Below are positions 8,965 to 17,764 of a stretch of 64,000 nt of DNA, one piece after another. Made by a program: the position numbers and the translations under genes. Below the pieces are notes generated by a model. The model was not told the DNA's origin. It did no database searches and saw only the letters and a list, made by a program, of their open reading frames with translations. Each line of letters opens with the position of its first letter. Positions within the stretch are counted from its first letter, which is position 1. Where the stretch lies: assembly GCA_030765455.1 (NCBI GenBank), contig JAVCCM010000103.1:79502-143501 (forward strand), in the 5' to 3' direction. Source of the stretch: Candidatus Electryonea clarkiae. GTDB taxonomy: Bacteria; Electryoneota; Electryoneia; Electryoneales; Electryoneaceae.

Positions 8965-11511
8965 ATGCTGCGGCTCAAAATCGTAGGATTAGCATTATTA
9001 TTAATGACTATTAGTGTTCAAGCACAACCGGCTGGCTCATTTACAGCCGGAAACGGTGCTTCAAATCATTCACTGATTCCATTACCTTATGGACCACGCG
9101 CGCTTCCTGATGGAGTAGGTGCAATCTGGACAAATCCAGCAGGGATTGGCATCGATATGGGTAGTGGTTTTCTATTGATGAACTATTTGACACAGGGTGA
9201 TAGCAGCTCCACCGGTTTCAAGGAAGATTGGGGATATGCTCTTGCAGGTGATGTCATTGGTTTCGGACACGAAATAAGTCGTACAAACGTTGAAGCTTCC
9301 CGTTATACGTGGGGAATGTCATTTCCCAGCGATGGATTCAGCGTGGGTTTTGCTTATCACTGGTCAAAAGATCTTGACCGGCAGAACAGTTATGATCTTG
9401 GTATGCTGGTTCGCCCCACAAAGTGGCTGTCATTTGGTACACAAATAACAGAGGTTGGACGACCCCGTTACGGCACAACCCGGATGGATCCTTCTTACCA
9501 TTTTGGATTAGCAGTTCGTCCAATAGGTCACCGTGTCACATTGACCGCTGATGCTTCCCTCTGGAAAACTGACAATGCTGATCCAGTACTCTGGGATGAA
9601 TCTTCCCTCGATTATGGTGACAAACTTGACTTGACATTCACAGCGAACATACAACCTGTTGATAATCTTGCGGTAAGAGCTGGATATGCAGTTGACCGGG
9701 AAATGATATTCGGCGGTGTGTCAATCTATTCCGGAATGTTCTCAGTTTCAAATCATAATGCGACTCAAACAAAGGGTGATAATCGAGCATATAACAACGT
9801 CTCTACAAACTGGATTCGTATGTCCAGTGAATGGAGTCCTCATATCGGTGCTCATTTTATGCCAAAGAAGGTCGTTAAGCTGAAATTCAAAGGGAAGATT
9901 GTTGAAGAACCGAGTCCATTTTCCATGTTTTCACCCAAGTATTCATCACTTTTAGGAGTACTGAATCGCATTAAACAGCTTTGTGAAGATGAAACTGTCT
10001 CTGGATTGCTGATCGAGATTGAAGGTCAGTCTATGGGTTTCAGTGATCGAATCGAACTGCGTGATGAATTAAAGAAGTTCAAGGAATCAGGCAAAAAAAT
10101 AGTTGTCTATTCACGGCACTTGGAACTTGGTTCTTACTACCTGGCAAGTGTAGCGGACCGGATTGTCCTCCATCCTTCAGGTGAGGTTTTTATGCCGGGT
10201 ATTGATGCACGCAGGCGATACCTGAAAGGATTATTAGATAAAATCGGTATGGAGGCGCAATTTATACAAGTTGGGAAATATAAGTCTGCCGCCGAGATGT
10301 TGACACGTGAGGATATGTCTGATCCGGCGAGAGAAGCGATAGATGCGATTATAGAAGTGATCTGGCAGGAGATTATCACCGGTATCGCTGAAGGCAGAAA
10401 TGTTTCCAAAGAAGATGTTATGGGCTGGATAGACGAAGCAGGATATATGGCTGATGATGCCCTTGAAGCAGGCTGGATAGATGCCATAGCGTTTGATGAC
10501 GAGATAAAGAAGCAGGTTGATGAAGAATTCGGGGAAGAGAAATTCAGGCTGGTATCTTCAAAATCATATTTCATGAAGAAACCGGTTCAATATGAATGGG
10601 AAAATATGACTTCTCCCAAAATCGCAATAATTTATGCGACCGGATCAATAGTAACCGGAAATTCCTCTGGTGGTGGTCTATTTGGCGGCAAAACCATGGG
10701 AAGTGAAACTATCGCAAAGGCGATAAGGCAAGCAAGGAAAGATAAAAGAGTAAAAGCAATTGTCTTCCGTATTGATTCCGGTGGTGGGTCTGCATTGGCA
10801 TCCGATATTATCCTGCGAGAGATTGAACGTACTACAAATGATGATATTGAAGATGTACGCCACATTCCAGTTATCGTTTCCATGTCTGATGTGGCAGGAT
10901 CGGGCGGATACTATATAGCCTGCAAAGCGGATACCATTGTCGCCCCCAAAACCTGTATTACGGGTTCAATTGGGGTAATAGGTGGTAAATTTGTAACTAA
11001 AGAATTGACTGACAAAATAGGCGTCACTTATGATGGTGTTCAAAGAGGTAAAAATGCCGGGGTATTGAGTTCTGCAGAACGATGGAATGATGAACAGCAG
11101 GCAAAGGTAAAAGACCTGATGCTTGGAACTTATGACAGGTTCCTGGTTCATGTAGCCGAAGGTCGTGAAGGACTCGATACTGCCAGGGTTCATGAATTGG
11201 GACAGGGAAGAATCTGGTCCGGCGTGGATGCCCTCGAGCATGACCTTATCGACATTAACGGAGGTTTCTTCACCGCTATCGAAATTGCCAAGAAAGCTGC
11301 TGGAATCAAAGAAGGACGAGTTGTTGAAGCGAAGATATACCCAGGAATACATGGATACAATTTCGCAACTGACGTACGGGCGCTTATTGTCGGTGAATTG
11401 CCGATAGGTATTCGTGAAGCGCTCGAAGCAGAAGCATTCGTAAATTCCATTGATGAAGGCGAACCCGTGCTTCTTGGTCCTATCGTTCCGGAAGATATGG
11501 TTTCGGAGTAA
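8965..11511 (+). CDS. sppA: SppA-type signal peptide peptidase (S49) with N-terminal beta-barrel-like domain
   Basis: 848 aa. A signal peptide (residues 1-20, cleaved after VQA) is followed by a region to about residue 300 that resembles PorV/PorQ-type outer-membrane barrels (IPLPYGPRALPDGVGAIWTNPAGIG, read here in two parts; RAGYAVDREMIFGGVS). Two tandem S49 peptidase domains follow, as in the 67-kDa SppA. The general-base Lys is K440 in GKYKSAAEM of the first domain. The nucleophile Ser is S646 in GSGGYYIA of the second. Both catalytic residues are intact. SppA degrades cleaved signal peptides in the inner membrane. Here the N-terminal fusion implies export and possible outer-membrane placement, which is unusual. 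The start is supported by an AAGGGAGAAG ribosome binding site. Confidence 0.9.
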   Translation: MLRLKIVGLALLLMTISVQAQPAGSFTAGNGASNHSLIPLPYGPRALPDGVGAIWTNPAGIGIDMGSGFLLMNYLTQGDSSSTGFKEDWGYALAGDVIGFGHEISRTNVEASRYTWGMSFPSDGFSVGFAYHWSKDLDRQNSYDLGMLVRPTKWLSFGTQITEVGRPRYGTTRMDPSYHFGLAVRPIGHRVTLTADASLWKTDNADPVLWDESSLDYGDKLDLTFTANIQPVDNLAVRAGYAVDREMIFGGVSIYSGMFSVSNHNATQTKGDNRAYNNVSTNWIRMSSEWSPHIGAHFMPKKVVKLKFKGKIVEEPSPFSMFSPKYSSLLGVLNRIKQLCEDETVSGLLIEIEGQSMGFSDRIELRDELKKFKESGKKIVVYSRHLELGSYYLASVADRIVLHPSGEVFMPGIDARRRYLKGLLDKIGMEAQFIQVGKYKSAAEMLTREDMSDPAREAIDAIIEVIWQEIITGIAEGRNVSKEDVMGWIDEAGYMADDALEAGWIDAIAFDDEIKKQVDEEFGEEKFRLVSSKSYFMKKPVQYEWENMTSPKIAIIYATGSIVTGNSSGGGLFGGKTMGSETIAKAIRQARKDKRVKAIVFRIDSGGGSALASDIILREIERTTNDDIEDVRHIPVIVSMSDVAGSGGYYIACKADTIVAPKTCITGSIGVIGGKFVTKELTDKIGVTYDGVQRGKNAGVLSSAERWNDEQQAKVKDLMLGTYDRFLVHVAEGREGLDTARVHELGQGRIWSGVDALEHDLIDINGGFFTAIEIAKKAAGIKEGRVVEAKIYPGIHGYNFATDVRALIVGELPIGIREALEAEAFVNSIDEGEPVLLGPIVPEDMVSE

Positions 11512-11600
11512 AACTGAAGAAAAAGAAGTAGGAAGTTTCCCGGAAGCATTGATATCCCTGGGAAATGTGATAAATAAGTTCAATATGTCTATGTGTTCTA

Positions 11601-11640
11601 AGCGTCTCTGCGGCGAGAAATTCTTTGCCGCAGAGTCGCT
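11601..11640. terminator. Stem-loop between convergent genes
   Basis: A 14-bp stem with one mismatch (agcgtctctgcggc / gccgcagagtcgct) encloses 12 bases between the stop codons of the sppA-like gene and the convergent LVIVD gene. It could serve as a bidirectional terminator but lacks a strong T-run. The sequence also resembles the 'cacaaagaa' repeat family. Confidence 0.45.
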
Positions 11641-11669
11641 ATAGGGCGTTCAGGATAAATATCCCGTTC

Positions 11670-13979
11670 TCACCTAATCAGTACGGTCTTTTCGATTCTG
11701 CTTTCGTAACCATTTGAGAGTTTGACAAAATAAATTCCTGAGGCTGCTTCATTGCCCGTTAAATCGCATCCGTCCCAGGTTTCCTGATATCGTCCTGCTG
11801 ATAAGGTGCCCTCTGATAAAACCTTCACCAAGCGTCCTGTTAGATTGAATACCGCAAGCTCCGCATGACACGGCTTAGGAATTTCAAAGTTTATTAAAGT
11901 GTATGAATTAAAGGGATTCGGATAGGTTGGATGGAGTTCCAGGTTGTGTGGCAATTCAAGTGAAACAGGCTTTTCGACAGAAACACCGGCGTCATAAGCA
12001 TCCAGAATCTGAAACCACCGTCCCTGCGGGACTAAAAGGTAATGGTCGTATATTTCTAATGAGGTAGCGGGATTTGCTGTTTCATAATATCCGGTTAAAT
12101 GTAAATCTAATGGATCGCTTGTGTCAAATATGCTTATTGTTCCGGAGAAATTGTTTTCATACCAGGGATGTCTGCTTGTAAGTATCATAGATCCATGAGT
12201 CGAATATAATCTTGTATCATAATAGAGATTGTTATGCCAGATTCTATTTATTATTGTCAGATCTTCTGGATCATCGGCATCAATAATTGTAATTTCAGTT
12301 GTATGTTCCTCACCTAAATGTACAGTTGCCAAATAGAGATTATTACCAGCAATAGAAATGTTGTTATATCCGCGTGAATTTAGAATGTCAAGTGTGTCCG
12401 GAGCATCTGGGAAAGTCAGATCTAAAGCTAATAAATGAGGTTGAGGATAATTAATATCAATAAGGTATAAGATATTATTCTGACTTGTCATGCAGATGAT
12501 GGCCTGGTATCTAAATCCATCAAACATATTATGAGCTTGAGATGGATGATATGGATCGGCGAGATCATATAATAAAAAATATCCTCTTCCCGCTCTCCAA
12601 TTGTCATAAGATATACAGGCGACATCATTTTCAGTTAAAGCGAAGGATTTAATAACATATCCTTCAAGTATCAGGATATTACTGCAGCTATCGGGCGAAT
12701 CCGGGTTTTCAAGGCTATAAACTGTTATGCTTGAATCTTTTTGTGCATAGAGAACGGCATTCTTTACAACCATCTTTATCATATTTCTTGCGTCTGTGAC
12801 AATTCTTCCAACAATCTCTGGTGTCTCGGGTTCGTCTATATCAACAATTTGAATACCATTAATACCGTCGGAGATATAGGCGTAATGTTCATAAACAGCA
12901 ACGCATTCAGGACGTCCCGGATCAAAATACTCGCCAACCTCAGTGGGGTTTTCAGGATTTGAGATATCCCAGATTCCAAACTTGCTTGAGTTAGCTACGA
13001 GTACCAGACTGTCCGAGTAATCCACCTGCCCGATACTGTCATCCAGAGGAAAGTGTGTTAATAAATCAGGATTAAGCGGATCGGTTATATCTAACAATGC
13101 GACATTATTTGCATTATTATTATAATAATTAAGGCTGTAAGCAATGAGTATGTTCCCTTTTATATTTAATTTAGCTTCAAAATTAATTTCATTATTGACA
13201 TATTGCCCGACAATTTCAGGTTCTTCAATGTTGTCAATGGTTAACACATGGAGAGTATCCTGATTCTTAATAAAAACATTTCCATCCTTCTCAGCAATTC
13301 CAGTTCCAGAAATACGTATCACTCCTGTCCATTCAAAGTTTTCTCCAAATTCATCTTCTATTCTAATTATTCCTCTATCTATAAAAACGAGAGTATCAGA
13401 AAGAGCAACATCATCAATAGCATTATGACGCCCCCCATCATGTTGTAAGAATTCAAGAATTATTGAATCAGGTATTATTTCCTCTATATTATACAAGGTT
13501 AATAAATCATATCCGTCATGATCATTATCAAAATATTCACAAGTATAACCTGTAGTAATAATATGATCACTTTTCATTTCAATAAATTCAGGAAGGTACC
13601 GTTTACCGGTAAAATCCAATATTTGGGGTTGGTAGATATCGCTGATTTCAAGTGTAGCTATTCCATCCATCATGCATGCGATATACGCATAATTATCCTG
13701 AAGAACAATTGAATAGGGGTTGTAATAAGGGATAATGGTATGAATTTCCACAGGATCGGCGGGATAGGAGATATCCATCACTGCAATACCATGATTCTGA
13801 ACAGCGACGAGTGCAAAATCATCATCGAAAAACGCCACACCGTTTACATTACCCCAGTGATTGAACATCGTTGCGACAGAAGAGATATTCAGACTGTCCT
13901 GTCCAACTGAACATTGGATGTATCCGGAAATCACCAGAAATATCGAAATAAGATGTGCCAGTTTCTTCATTATTATCAT
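11670..13979 (-). CDS. Secreted LVIVD-repeat beta-propeller protein with C-terminal sorting domain
   Basis: 769 aa with a signal peptide (MKKLAHLISIFLVISG..., cleaved near VGQ). The body is built of LVIVD-type repeats of about 40-45 residues, such as DNYAYIACMMDGIATLEI and EHYAYISDGINGIQIVDI, expected to form beta-propellers. The final 85 residues (HPTYPNPFNSYTLINFEIP ... SGIYFVKLSNG ... KTVLIR) are a type A C-terminal sorting-like domain of the kind used by type IX secretion in the FCB group. This predicts export and cell-surface attachment. Function beyond that is unknown. The third codon-in-frame ATG (13970) is an alternative start that leaves a cleaner signal peptide. Confidence 0.85.
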   Translation of the reverse strand: MIIMKKLAHLISIFLVISGYIQCSVGQDSLNISSVATMFNHWGNVNGVAFFDDDFALVAVQNHGIAVMDISYPADPVEIHTIIPYYNPYSIVLQDNYAYIACMMDGIATLEISDIYQPQILDFTGKRYLPEFIEMKSDHIITTGYTCEYFDNDHDGYDLLTLYNIEEIIPDSIILEFLQHDGGRHNAIDDVALSDTLVFIDRGIIRIEDEFGENFEWTGVIRISGTGIAEKDGNVFIKNQDTLHVLTIDNIEEPEIVGQYVNNEINFEAKLNIKGNILIAYSLNYYNNNANNVALLDITDPLNPDLLTHFPLDDSIGQVDYSDSLVLVANSSKFGIWDISNPENPTEVGEYFDPGRPECVAVYEHYAYISDGINGIQIVDIDEPETPEIVGRIVTDARNMIKMVVKNAVLYAQKDSSITVYSLENPDSPDSCSNILILEGYVIKSFALTENDVACISYDNWRAGRGYFLLYDLADPYHPSQAHNMFDGFRYQAIICMTSQNNILYLIDINYPQPHLLALDLTFPDAPDTLDILNSRGYNNISIAGNNLYLATVHLGEEHTTEITIIDADDPEDLTIINRIWHNNLYYDTRLYSTHGSMILTSRHPWYENNFSGTISIFDTSDPLDLHLTGYYETANPATSLEIYDHYLLVPQGRWFQILDAYDAGVSVEKPVSLELPHNLELHPTYPNPFNSYTLINFEIPKPCHAELAVFNLTGRLVKVLSEGTLSAGRYQETWDGCDLTGNEAASGIYFVKLSNGYESRIEKTVLIR

Positions 13980-14105
13980 CCGCTTTGAAGAAAATCGAAT
14001 TCAAAAATTATTAAAAAAGCAATAGTTGCGATGATTAGCTGAATTTGGATACTATAAACTATGTAATAAAAACTACTGAATCAAAGTCGAAAAAATAATT
14101 AAATA

Positions 14106-15482
14106 TTATTTTTCCATATAATTTGGTGGCAGGTCGGAAATTGTGCCGACTTTTCGGATGACAAAAAATCCTATGATTCCTGCTAAAATATTAGAGATAG
14201 TGACACCGTAGAATATACCGTCAAGACCATACAGCTTTGAACCAATATAAACCATAGGAATAAAAAGCACAAAAAGCCTGAAGACATTTAAAACAGCTAC
14301 TTTCATCGGTCTTCGCAGTCCATTAAAGGAAGAAACTGTGATTACAAAAACGGATTCGAATGCCAGCCCGGCAAGAACTATTCTCAGCAGCATCTCGATG
14401 GTCACATGCACAGCCTGTTCTTCTGAGAATAAAGAGGCAATTTGAGGGGCAAATAGTGCAGTTACTCCCCAGGCGAAAAGTCCCCACAAGAAAGCAAATC
14501 CCTGCCCGGTGAGAATTCCTTTCCTTACTCTTTCACCCAGCCCGGCACCCCAGTTCTGACCGACGAATGGCGTCATTGAAGCACCCAGGGATATTGCACC
14601 CAGTAGAGATATCTGTATGATCCTGCTCCCCGCGCCAAAAGCGGCAACAGCAAAAGAGCCATACACAGCAATAATTCTTAATACGATAGCGTGTGAAATT
14701 GGAATTAGAATGTGTATCAACGCCAGGGGTGCTCCCAACGCTAATACGGCTCCCCAGTTTCGAAACATCTCATTAAATGAGGGTAGTTTCATTTCCACCA
14801 TCTTTTCACGATGAATCAAGATATAGAGGGAGATTGCCATTGTTCCGATCCGCGCAATCACGCTTGCGATTGCTGCTCCCTTAATTCCGAGGCCAGGTAT
14901 GAAACCCCAGCCGAAAATCAGAATCGGGTCCAGGACAGCATTCAGCAGGGCGGCAGCAAACATTATCAATGCTGGAGTTTTTGTGTCACCGGTAGCGCGG
15001 ATAGCTGAATTACCCACCATCGGTACAACGACGAATATCATTCCAAAATACCAGATTGTCATATATTCAGAAACAAGGGAAAGTGTCGTTTCATCAGCGC
15101 CGATCTGGCGAAAAACAGATTCAATGGTCAGCAGCCCTGCGCTGGAGAGCACGGCAACTACGATTAATGAAAGGATCAATCCGTCCCTGGTTATTTTTCT
15201 CACATTTTCGAAATTTCCGGCACCGATTTGTTGAGAAATAATAGCCGTTAAACCCACTCCTAATCCCAGGGTCACACCGGCGATCAGGTTTACCACTGGA
15301 AAGGCAAAACTTATTGCAGCAAGCTCTTTGGTTCCCAGCAATCCAACGAAATAGGTATCAACAAGGTTGAAGAGTATTATGGAGATCATGCCGAATGACA
15401 TCGGCACGGCAAGTTTTATCAATATTCTCGGTATGTTTCCAGTGGTAAGCTGCCCACTGTTGTTAGTTTTACTGTTTCTCAT
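14106..15482 (-). CDS. MATE family multidrug / cation antiporter
   Basis: 458 aa integral membrane protein with two homologous six-helix halves typical of MATE (multidrug and toxic compound extrusion) transporters, which export cationic drugs or metabolites in exchange for Na+ or H+. Recognisable segments are IPRILIKLAVPMSFGMI at the N-terminus, DTYFVGLLGTKELAAISFA, GLTAIISQQIGAGN, NAVLDPILIFGWGFIPGLG and the second-half FGAGSRIIQI and TPFVGQNWGAG. Length is normal. Substrate cannot be told from sequence. It appears monocistronic. An AT-rich hairpin overlapping the stop may terminate it. Confidence 0.93.
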   Translation of the reverse strand: MRNSKTNNSGQLTTGNIPRILIKLAVPMSFGMISIILFNLVDTYFVGLLGTKELAAISFAFPVVNLIAGVTLGLGVGLTAIISQQIGAGNFENVRKITRDGLILSLIVVAVLSSAGLLTIESVFRQIGADETTLSLVSEYMTIWYFGMIFVVVPMVGNSAIRATGDTKTPALIMFAAALLNAVLDPILIFGWGFIPGLGIKGAAIASVIARIGTMAISLYILIHREKMVEMKLPSFNEMFRNWGAVLALGAPLALIHILIPISHAIVLRIIAVYGSFAVAAFGAGSRIIQISLLGAISLGASMTPFVGQNWGAGLGERVRKGILTGQGFAFLWGLFAWGVTALFAPQIASLFSEEQAVHVTIEMLLRIVLAGLAFESVFVITVSSFNGLRRPMKVAVLNVFRLFVLFIPMVYIGSKLYGLDGIFYGVTISNILAGIIGFFVIRKVGTISDLPPNYMEK

Positions 15483-15826
15483 TTATTGTCCTGATGGAGT
15501 GAAAAATAAAAAGATTATTACTGTTGATAAGAAGATCAAATATAGACGGTATTATTCTAAGTTTTGATGCAAAACACAATTTCCATCATGAAAAGCAGAG
15601 CAAAATCGATTATCTAAAATCATGCATTATGTTTTCGAAATTGATTTTAACAAGAGAACACAAAGCAAGCACTAAGTTCGCTAAGAAATTCTTTGAGTCC
15701 TTTGTGGTTTTTCTTTTTTCGCCGATAGACCAGGCATTTTTATGATTCATGATTTCTTGACGATGCAGAATTTTCAAGAAACCATATAATTACGAGAATC
15801 ACACTTTCGCATTGTGTGACTGTTCA
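15483..15826. repeat. Intergenic region with 'cacaaag' family repeat (about 15650-15716)
   Basis: No gene is seen in this gap. Around 15650-15716 is a copy of a dispersed repeat: gagaacacaaagcaagcac followed by ctaagaaattctttgagtcc and a 'tttgtggtttttc' end. Related text occurs near 4979, 11601 and 61980-62086. Confidence 0.55.
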
Positions 15827-15857
15827 AAATAAAAAATGCTGAAGCATGGCTTCAGCA
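15827..15857 (-). terminator. Rho-independent terminator of the superoxide reductase gene
   Basis: On the minus strand the perfect 9-bp stem TGCTGAAGC / GCTTCAGCA with a 3-base loop is followed directly by TTTTTTATTTT. It lies 45 bp past the stop of the desulfoferrodoxin gene. Confidence 0.85.
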
Positions 15858-15901
15858 CTCCAGAATCAACTCAAACTAACTTCGTGTGGCAGAACAACCA
15901 A

Positions 15902-16279
15902 TTACGCTTTCCATAAACCATGCAGATTGCAATATCCCCGTGCAATAATATTATCGCCATCCACCGGGAAAAAAGCCTGAGGTTTATCACCTGGATTCAG
16001 GAATTGGCGATAAGATTTTCCATCAACAATAACCTCGATCCATTCGATAAAGTGATCTTCGCCCATGGGATGTTCGACTGATCCCACAGAAACATTGACA
16101 CCACCGTTAATTTTTTCAATTACAGGAACATGTTTTTCCTGCGCAGCGTCCGTGGTATTTTCTTCCTGAAGTATCATGGATTGGCCACAACACGCAAGTT
16201 CGCCCATTGACTCGTGAACCACTTCCGTCATATTACCACATACTCCGCATTTGTAAATTTGTAAATTCTTAGTAGCCAT
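15902..16279 (-). CDS. dfx: Desulfoferrodoxin (superoxide reductase, 2Fe type)
   Basis: 125 aa, cytosolic. It reduces superoxide to hydrogen peroxide without making O2, a defence typical of anaerobes. The N-terminal desulforedoxin domain has the four cysteines of iron centre I (C11, C14, C30, C31). The SOR domain has the centre II ligands H50, H70, H76, C117 and H120, in [16 protein letters not shown] and GYCNLHGLW. The Glu-Lys pair 48-49 is the conserved loop near the active site. Next upstream on the same strand are a peroxiredoxin, which can remove the peroxide produced, and PerR. Confidence 0.95.
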   Translation of the reverse strand: MATKNLQIYKCGVCGNMTEVVHESMGELACCGQSMILQEENTTDAAQEKHVPVIEKINGGVNVSVGSVEHPMGEDHFIEWIEVIVDGKSYRQFLNPGDKPQAFFPVDGDNIIARGYCNLHGLWKA

Positions 16280-16363
16280 TTTCTCTTCCTTCCTCTAAAT
16301 ATGTTAACTTTCAGCGTTGCTTTACATTCTTAAAATTATACAACAAAACAATCCGATGGTCAA

Positions 16364-16394
16364 CCGGCACAGGCTGAAATCAGTCCTGTACCGG
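16364..16394 (-). terminator. Stem-loop after the peroxiredoxin gene
   Basis: ccggcacaggctga and tcagtcctgtaccgg form a long stem with one mismatch and a small loop, 17 bp past the peroxiredoxin stop. There is no clear T-run on the minus strand. It may be a processing or termination hairpin between prx and dfx. Confidence 0.45.
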
Positions 16395-16410
16395 CAGGGG
16401 AATGACCATC

Positions 16411-17013
16411 TTACTCTTTACCGTGTTTAGCAAGGTATTCCGCCACGCCTTCTGCAGTTGGTTTCATGGATTCTTTTCCCTCTTCCCAGTTTGCCGGGCA
16501 GACTTCGCCATGTTCCTCGGTGAACTGAAGGGCATCAACCATACGGAGGGCTTCATCTATATTACGACCAAGAGAAAGGTCATTGATCACACTGTGACGT
16601 ATGATACCATCCTTATCAATCAGGAACAGACCTCGCAGTGCTACCGAATCATCTAATAGAACACCATAATCACGAGAAATGTTCTTATTCAGGTCGGCAA
16701 CAAGCGGATACTGAATATTCCCGATTCCACCTTCCTCAACAGGAGTGTTTTTCCATGCGAGGTGTGTGAAATGTGAATCTATAGAAACTCCGATTACTTC
16801 AACATTCTTCTCTTTGAATTTGTCCAGTTTCCTGTCGAATGCGATGATTTCTGATGGGCAGACGAATGTGAAATCCAGTGGATAGAAAAATAAAACTACA
16901 TGTTTTCCTCGAAATTTGCTAAGTTTCAACTCTTCAAATGTGTTGTCTGGCATTACTGCTTGCGCTGTAAAATCAGGCGCTTCTTTGGTTACTAATGACA
17001 TGCTATCTTTCAT
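16411..17013 (-). CDS. Typical 2-Cys peroxiredoxin (AhpC/Prx1 family)
   Basis: 200 aa thiol peroxidase that reduces hydrogen peroxide and organic peroxides. The peroxidatic cysteine is C52 in DFTFVCPSE and the resolving cysteine lies in [11 protein letters not shown] near the C-terminus, as in typical 2-Cys enzymes. The tail ([12 protein letters not shown]) is the long Prx1-type extension that confers sensitivity to overoxidation. No AhpF is adjacent, so thioredoxin is the likely reductant. It sits between dfx and perR on one strand, and the trio forms a coherent superoxide-to-water pathway. Confidence 0.95.
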   Translation of the reverse strand: MKDSMSLVTKEAPDFTAQAVMPDNTFEELKLSKFRGKHVVLFFYPLDFTFVCPSEIIAFDRKLDKFKEKNVEVIGVSIDSHFTHLAWKNTPVEEGGIGNIQYPLVADLNKNISRDYGVLLDDSVALRGLFLIDKDGIIRHSVINDLSLGRNIDEALRMVDALQFTEEHGEVCPANWEEGKESMKPTAEGVAEYLAKHGKE

Positions 17014-17097
17014 CTTTGTTCATGTTAATCAATTATGTATGTTTGTTTTTACACTTTGTGTGGATAAATAATATTCTATCTTTAAACCAATTCTTAA

Positions 17098-17517
17098 TCA
17101 GACTTGAGAAACCTCATTAATATTTTTTTCGCTGCATGTCGGACAGATACCAACAAATTCAACTTTACATCCAACAATTTTATATCCTCCCAGCTTATCA
17201 AAATCCTGTTTCACAAAGTCTTCAGGCAACTCATCAATGTCATTCACTTCGCCACAATGGATGCACCGGACATGATAATGGCGAGAAGAATTCCCATCGA
17301 ACCTGGCGGATGTTCCAAACTTCAGCTTAACAATATTGCCGTTTGCCGCTAACATCTCGAGGTTACGATATACAGTACCTAAACTGATATTCGGTAAAGT
17401 CTCCCTGACTATCTCGTACATCTCAACAGCCGTTGGATGAGTTGTCAGTTTTTTTAATTCATCAAGAATTGTCTGACGTTGCTTTGATCTTCTCTGTGGT
17501 CGCTTAATATTTTTCAT
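17098..17517 (-). CDS. perR: Fur family transcriptional regulator, PerR type
   Basis: 139 aa, with an N-terminal winged helix (RQTILDELKKLTTHPTAVEM, ISLGTVYRNLEML) and a C-terminal metal-binding dimerisation domain (HYHVRCIHCGEV, CPTCSEKNI) carrying the two CxxC zinc pairs. Its position beside superoxide reductase and peroxiredoxin genes argues for the peroxide-sensing PerR subtype rather than Fur. A 23-bp perfect palindrome lies 12 bp upstream of the start and is the likely autoregulatory operator. Confidence 0.9.
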   Translation of the reverse strand: MKNIKRPQRRSKQRQTILDELKKLTTHPTAVEMYEIVRETLPNISLGTVYRNLEMLAANGNIVKLKFGTSARFDGNSSRHYHVRCIHCGEVNDIDELPEDFVKQDFDKLGGYKIVGCKVEFVGICPTCSEKNINEVSQV

Positions 17518-17528
17518 ATTTTATATCA

Positions 17529-17551
17529 ATAATAGTAACTGTTACTATTAT
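17529..17551. promoter_or_regulatory. Putative PerR operator (23-bp perfect palindrome)
   Basis: Half-site ataatagtaac, a central T, then the exact complement gttactattat. It is AT-rich and of a size and location (12 bp upstream of the perR start) typical of Fur/PerR boxes. No equally good copy is seen upstream of the peroxiredoxin or superoxide reductase genes. Confidence 0.75.
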
Positions 17552-17604
17552 AAGGTAGTTTTTACGCAAAGTCAATGTAGAGCAGGAGCCAGAGAGGTAG
17601 AGTT

Positions 17605-17655
17605 TAGAGTTCACACTTTAGTGTGTAAATAAAACAACCTGAAGGTTGAACTCTA
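17605..17655. repeat. Dispersed double-hairpin repeat, copy 1
   Basis: Contains gagttcacactttagtgtg followed by caacctgaaggttgaactc. It is two small palindromes (cacacttTagtgtg and aacctgaaggtt) inside inverted gagttcaa-like ends. Copies 2 and 3 are at 18683-18754 and 55126-55174. No coding potential. Confidence 0.75.
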
Positions 17656-17691
17656 TGCTTCTAAACTTTTGTTATATTAGCCATATAAAAC

Positions 17692-17722
17692 AATCCCCGG
17701 CTTGAAGTACAAACCGGGGATT
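17692..17722 (-). terminator. Rho-independent terminator of hbd
   Basis: Perfect 9-bp GC-rich stem (aatccccgg / ccggggatt) around a 13-base loop, followed on the minus strand by TGTTTTATA. It lies 42 bp past the hbd stop. Confidence 0.7.
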
Positions 17723-17764
17723 CACCACTAATTCACAACCATATTTTTTACAAAAGTGATCTTG

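Noticed and set aside
10966..11583. 205-aa minus-strand open frame inside the sppA-like gene
   Set aside because: It is antisense to a protein with intact catalytic motifs and shows no family features.
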